Shown here piece by piece: positions 14,609 to 15,080 of a DNA stretch of 15,080 nt. The translations under genes and the position numbers were made by a program. The stretch lies in NCBI GenBank assembly GCA_934621605.1, contig CAKTUZ010000040.1:1-15080 (forward strand), in the 5' to 3' direction. Position 1 is the first letter of the stretch. Every line of letters begins with the position of its first letter. The stretch is from an uncultured bacterium (GTDB lineage Bacteria > Vulcanimicrobiota > Xenobia > Xenobiales > Xenobiaceae). The notes below the pieces were generated by a model that worked only from the letters and a program-made list of their open reading frames with translations, was not told where the DNA came from and made no database searches.

Positions 14609-14623
14609 GATTAGTTACTAATC
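14609..14623. promoter_or_regulatory. 15-bp palindrome ahead of the 126-aa gene (operator candidate)
   Basis: GATTAGT-T-ACTAATC is a perfect 7-1-7 inverted repeat that ends just before the ribosome binding site of the 126-aa gene. Its position between any promoter and the start codon suits a repressor site, and it lies in the leader so could also fold in the RNA. The protein that binds it is unknown. Confidence 0.45.
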
Positions 14624-14662
14624 TTATCAATTAGCAAAAACAACCCTTTCACCTTCTTTGCT

Positions 14663-14683
14663 AAAAAAGAGGCTTCCTGCCTC
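14663..14683 (-). terminator. Terminator downstream of the tRNA cluster (second)
   Basis: On the minus strand GAGGC pairs with GCCTC (14669-14683, five-base loop AGGAA) followed by six T. It lies in the 183-base gap between the tRNAs and the 126-aa gene. The rest of that gap holds the first terminator and the palindrome; I see no other feature in it. Confidence 0.7.
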
Positions 14684-14735
14684 AGAGCACAATTAAGCGG
14701 GAGCACTACCGCCATATAAATTCAAAAATAAGAAC

Positions 14736-14768
14736 AAAAAAAACGCCTAGCACAAATGCTAAGCGTTC
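14736..14768 (-). terminator. Terminator of the tRNA cluster (first)
   Basis: On the minus strand AACGCTTAGCA pairs with TGCTAGGCGTT (one G-T pair, four-base loop) and runs into eight T. It lies 17 bases after the 3' end of tRNA-Asp. Confidence 0.85.
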
Positions 14769-14785
14769 TTGTCCGCATATATACT

Positions 14786-14862
14786 TGGCGGGAGAGACGG
14801 GATTCGAACCCGCGACCTCCGGCGTGACAGGCCAGCGCCCTAAGCCTCTAGGCCACTCCCCC
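14786..14862 (-). tRNA. tRNA-Asp (GTC), copy 1
   Basis: The 77-base gene folds into a full cloverleaf with encoded CCA. The acceptor GGGGGAG pairs with CTCTCCC. The anticodon loop is CTGTCAC with anticodon GTC at 34-36, and the T-loop is the normal TTCGAAT. G73 is the usual Asp discriminator. The anticodon stem and loop match the well known E. coli tRNA-Asp closely. It is the last gene of the visible tRNA cluster. Confidence 0.95.
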
Positions 14863-14907
14863 ATACCGCTGCGTTCTCTTCAAAAACAAACTTGCGCTTG
14901 TTTTTAA

Positions 14908-14983
14908 TGGTGCCGAGGCCCAGATTCGGACTGGGGACACTGCAATTTTCAGTCGCATGCTCTACCAACTGAGCTACCCCGGC
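14908..14983 (-). tRNA. tRNA-Phe (GAA)
   Basis: The 76-base gene with encoded CCA has acceptor GCCGGGG paired with CCTCGGC, D-arm GCTC/GAGC, and anticodon loop CTGAAAA with anticodon GAA. A73 is the Phe discriminator. The T-arm is CCCAG-TCCGAAT-CTGGG, so position 55 is C rather than the nearly universal U. All other invariant bases (U8, G18, G19, T54, C56, A58) are present. Confidence 0.93.
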
Positions 14984-15004
14984 AGGCAAAAAGAAGATGA
15001 CATT

Positions 15005-15080
15005 TGGCGGGAGAGACGGGATTCGAACCCGCGACCTCCGGCGTGACAGGCCAGCGCCCTAAGCCTCTAGGCCACTCCCC
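15005..15080 (-). tRNA. tRNA-Asp (GTC), copy 2 (lacks one 5' base at the window edge)
   Basis: This is a base-for-base copy of the tRNA-Asp gene at 14786-14862. The window ends one base before its 5' end. It lies upstream of tRNA-Phe in the direction of transcription, giving the order Asp-Phe-Asp. The promoter of the cluster must be outside the window. Confidence 0.93.

Noticed and set aside
14786..15080. tRNA cluster as an integration site for a mobile element
   Set aside because: No integrase, transposase or attachment-like duplicate of a tRNA 3' end outside the two full tRNA-Asp genes is visible in the window.

Overview
The window most likely comes from a member of the Firmicutes, and probably one with a Gram-negative type envelope such as the Negativicutes. 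This is an inference from gene content. The order recA-recX-rny and the presence of RNase Y are typical of Firmicutes, while the lytic transglycosylase, MerC-type protein and lipoprotein set suit a diderm. No ribosomal RNA is present to settle the species.

Left end (1-3500, + strand): the last codons of a type I restriction specificity subunit (hsdS) overlap the start of a complete hsdR, which ends at a shared bidirectional terminator. A small minus-strand winged-helix protein with an IGDR tandem repeat follows. It looks like the C-terminal remnant of an AlbA_2/COG2865-type regulator, a family often found inside type I restriction loci.

Middle left (3840-5580, + strand): a MerC-family membrane protein has a strong sigma70-type promoter, a palindrome over the -10 box and a terminator-like hairpin in its leader, so it is probably regulated. 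A secreted lytic transglycosylase follows.

Centre (5587-10701, minus strand): a tightly packed run reads TPR protein, sugar-type ABC binding lipoprotein, MazG-like nucleotide pyrophosphohydrolase, a large lipoprotein of unknown function, and one MalF/UgpA-type permease. It ends at a terminator shared with the transglycosylase. The transporter lacks a second permease and an ATPase here. The MazG-like gene, which overlaps the binding protein gene by four bases, is an unexpected member.

Right (10802-14602, minus strand): an uncharacterised 126-aa protein, recA, recX, two tandem terminators, then rny. The far right (14786-15080) holds a minus-strand tRNA cluster, Asp(GTC)-Phe(GAA)-Asp(GTC), followed by two terminators. 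The tRNA-Phe has C instead of U at position 55 of its T-loop.

No mobile element, CRISPR array or clearly new defence system is visible. The most unusual points are the mixed transporter/MazG operon, the doubly controlled merC-like gene and the atypical tRNA-Phe. No stretch longer than about 225 bases lacks a gene.
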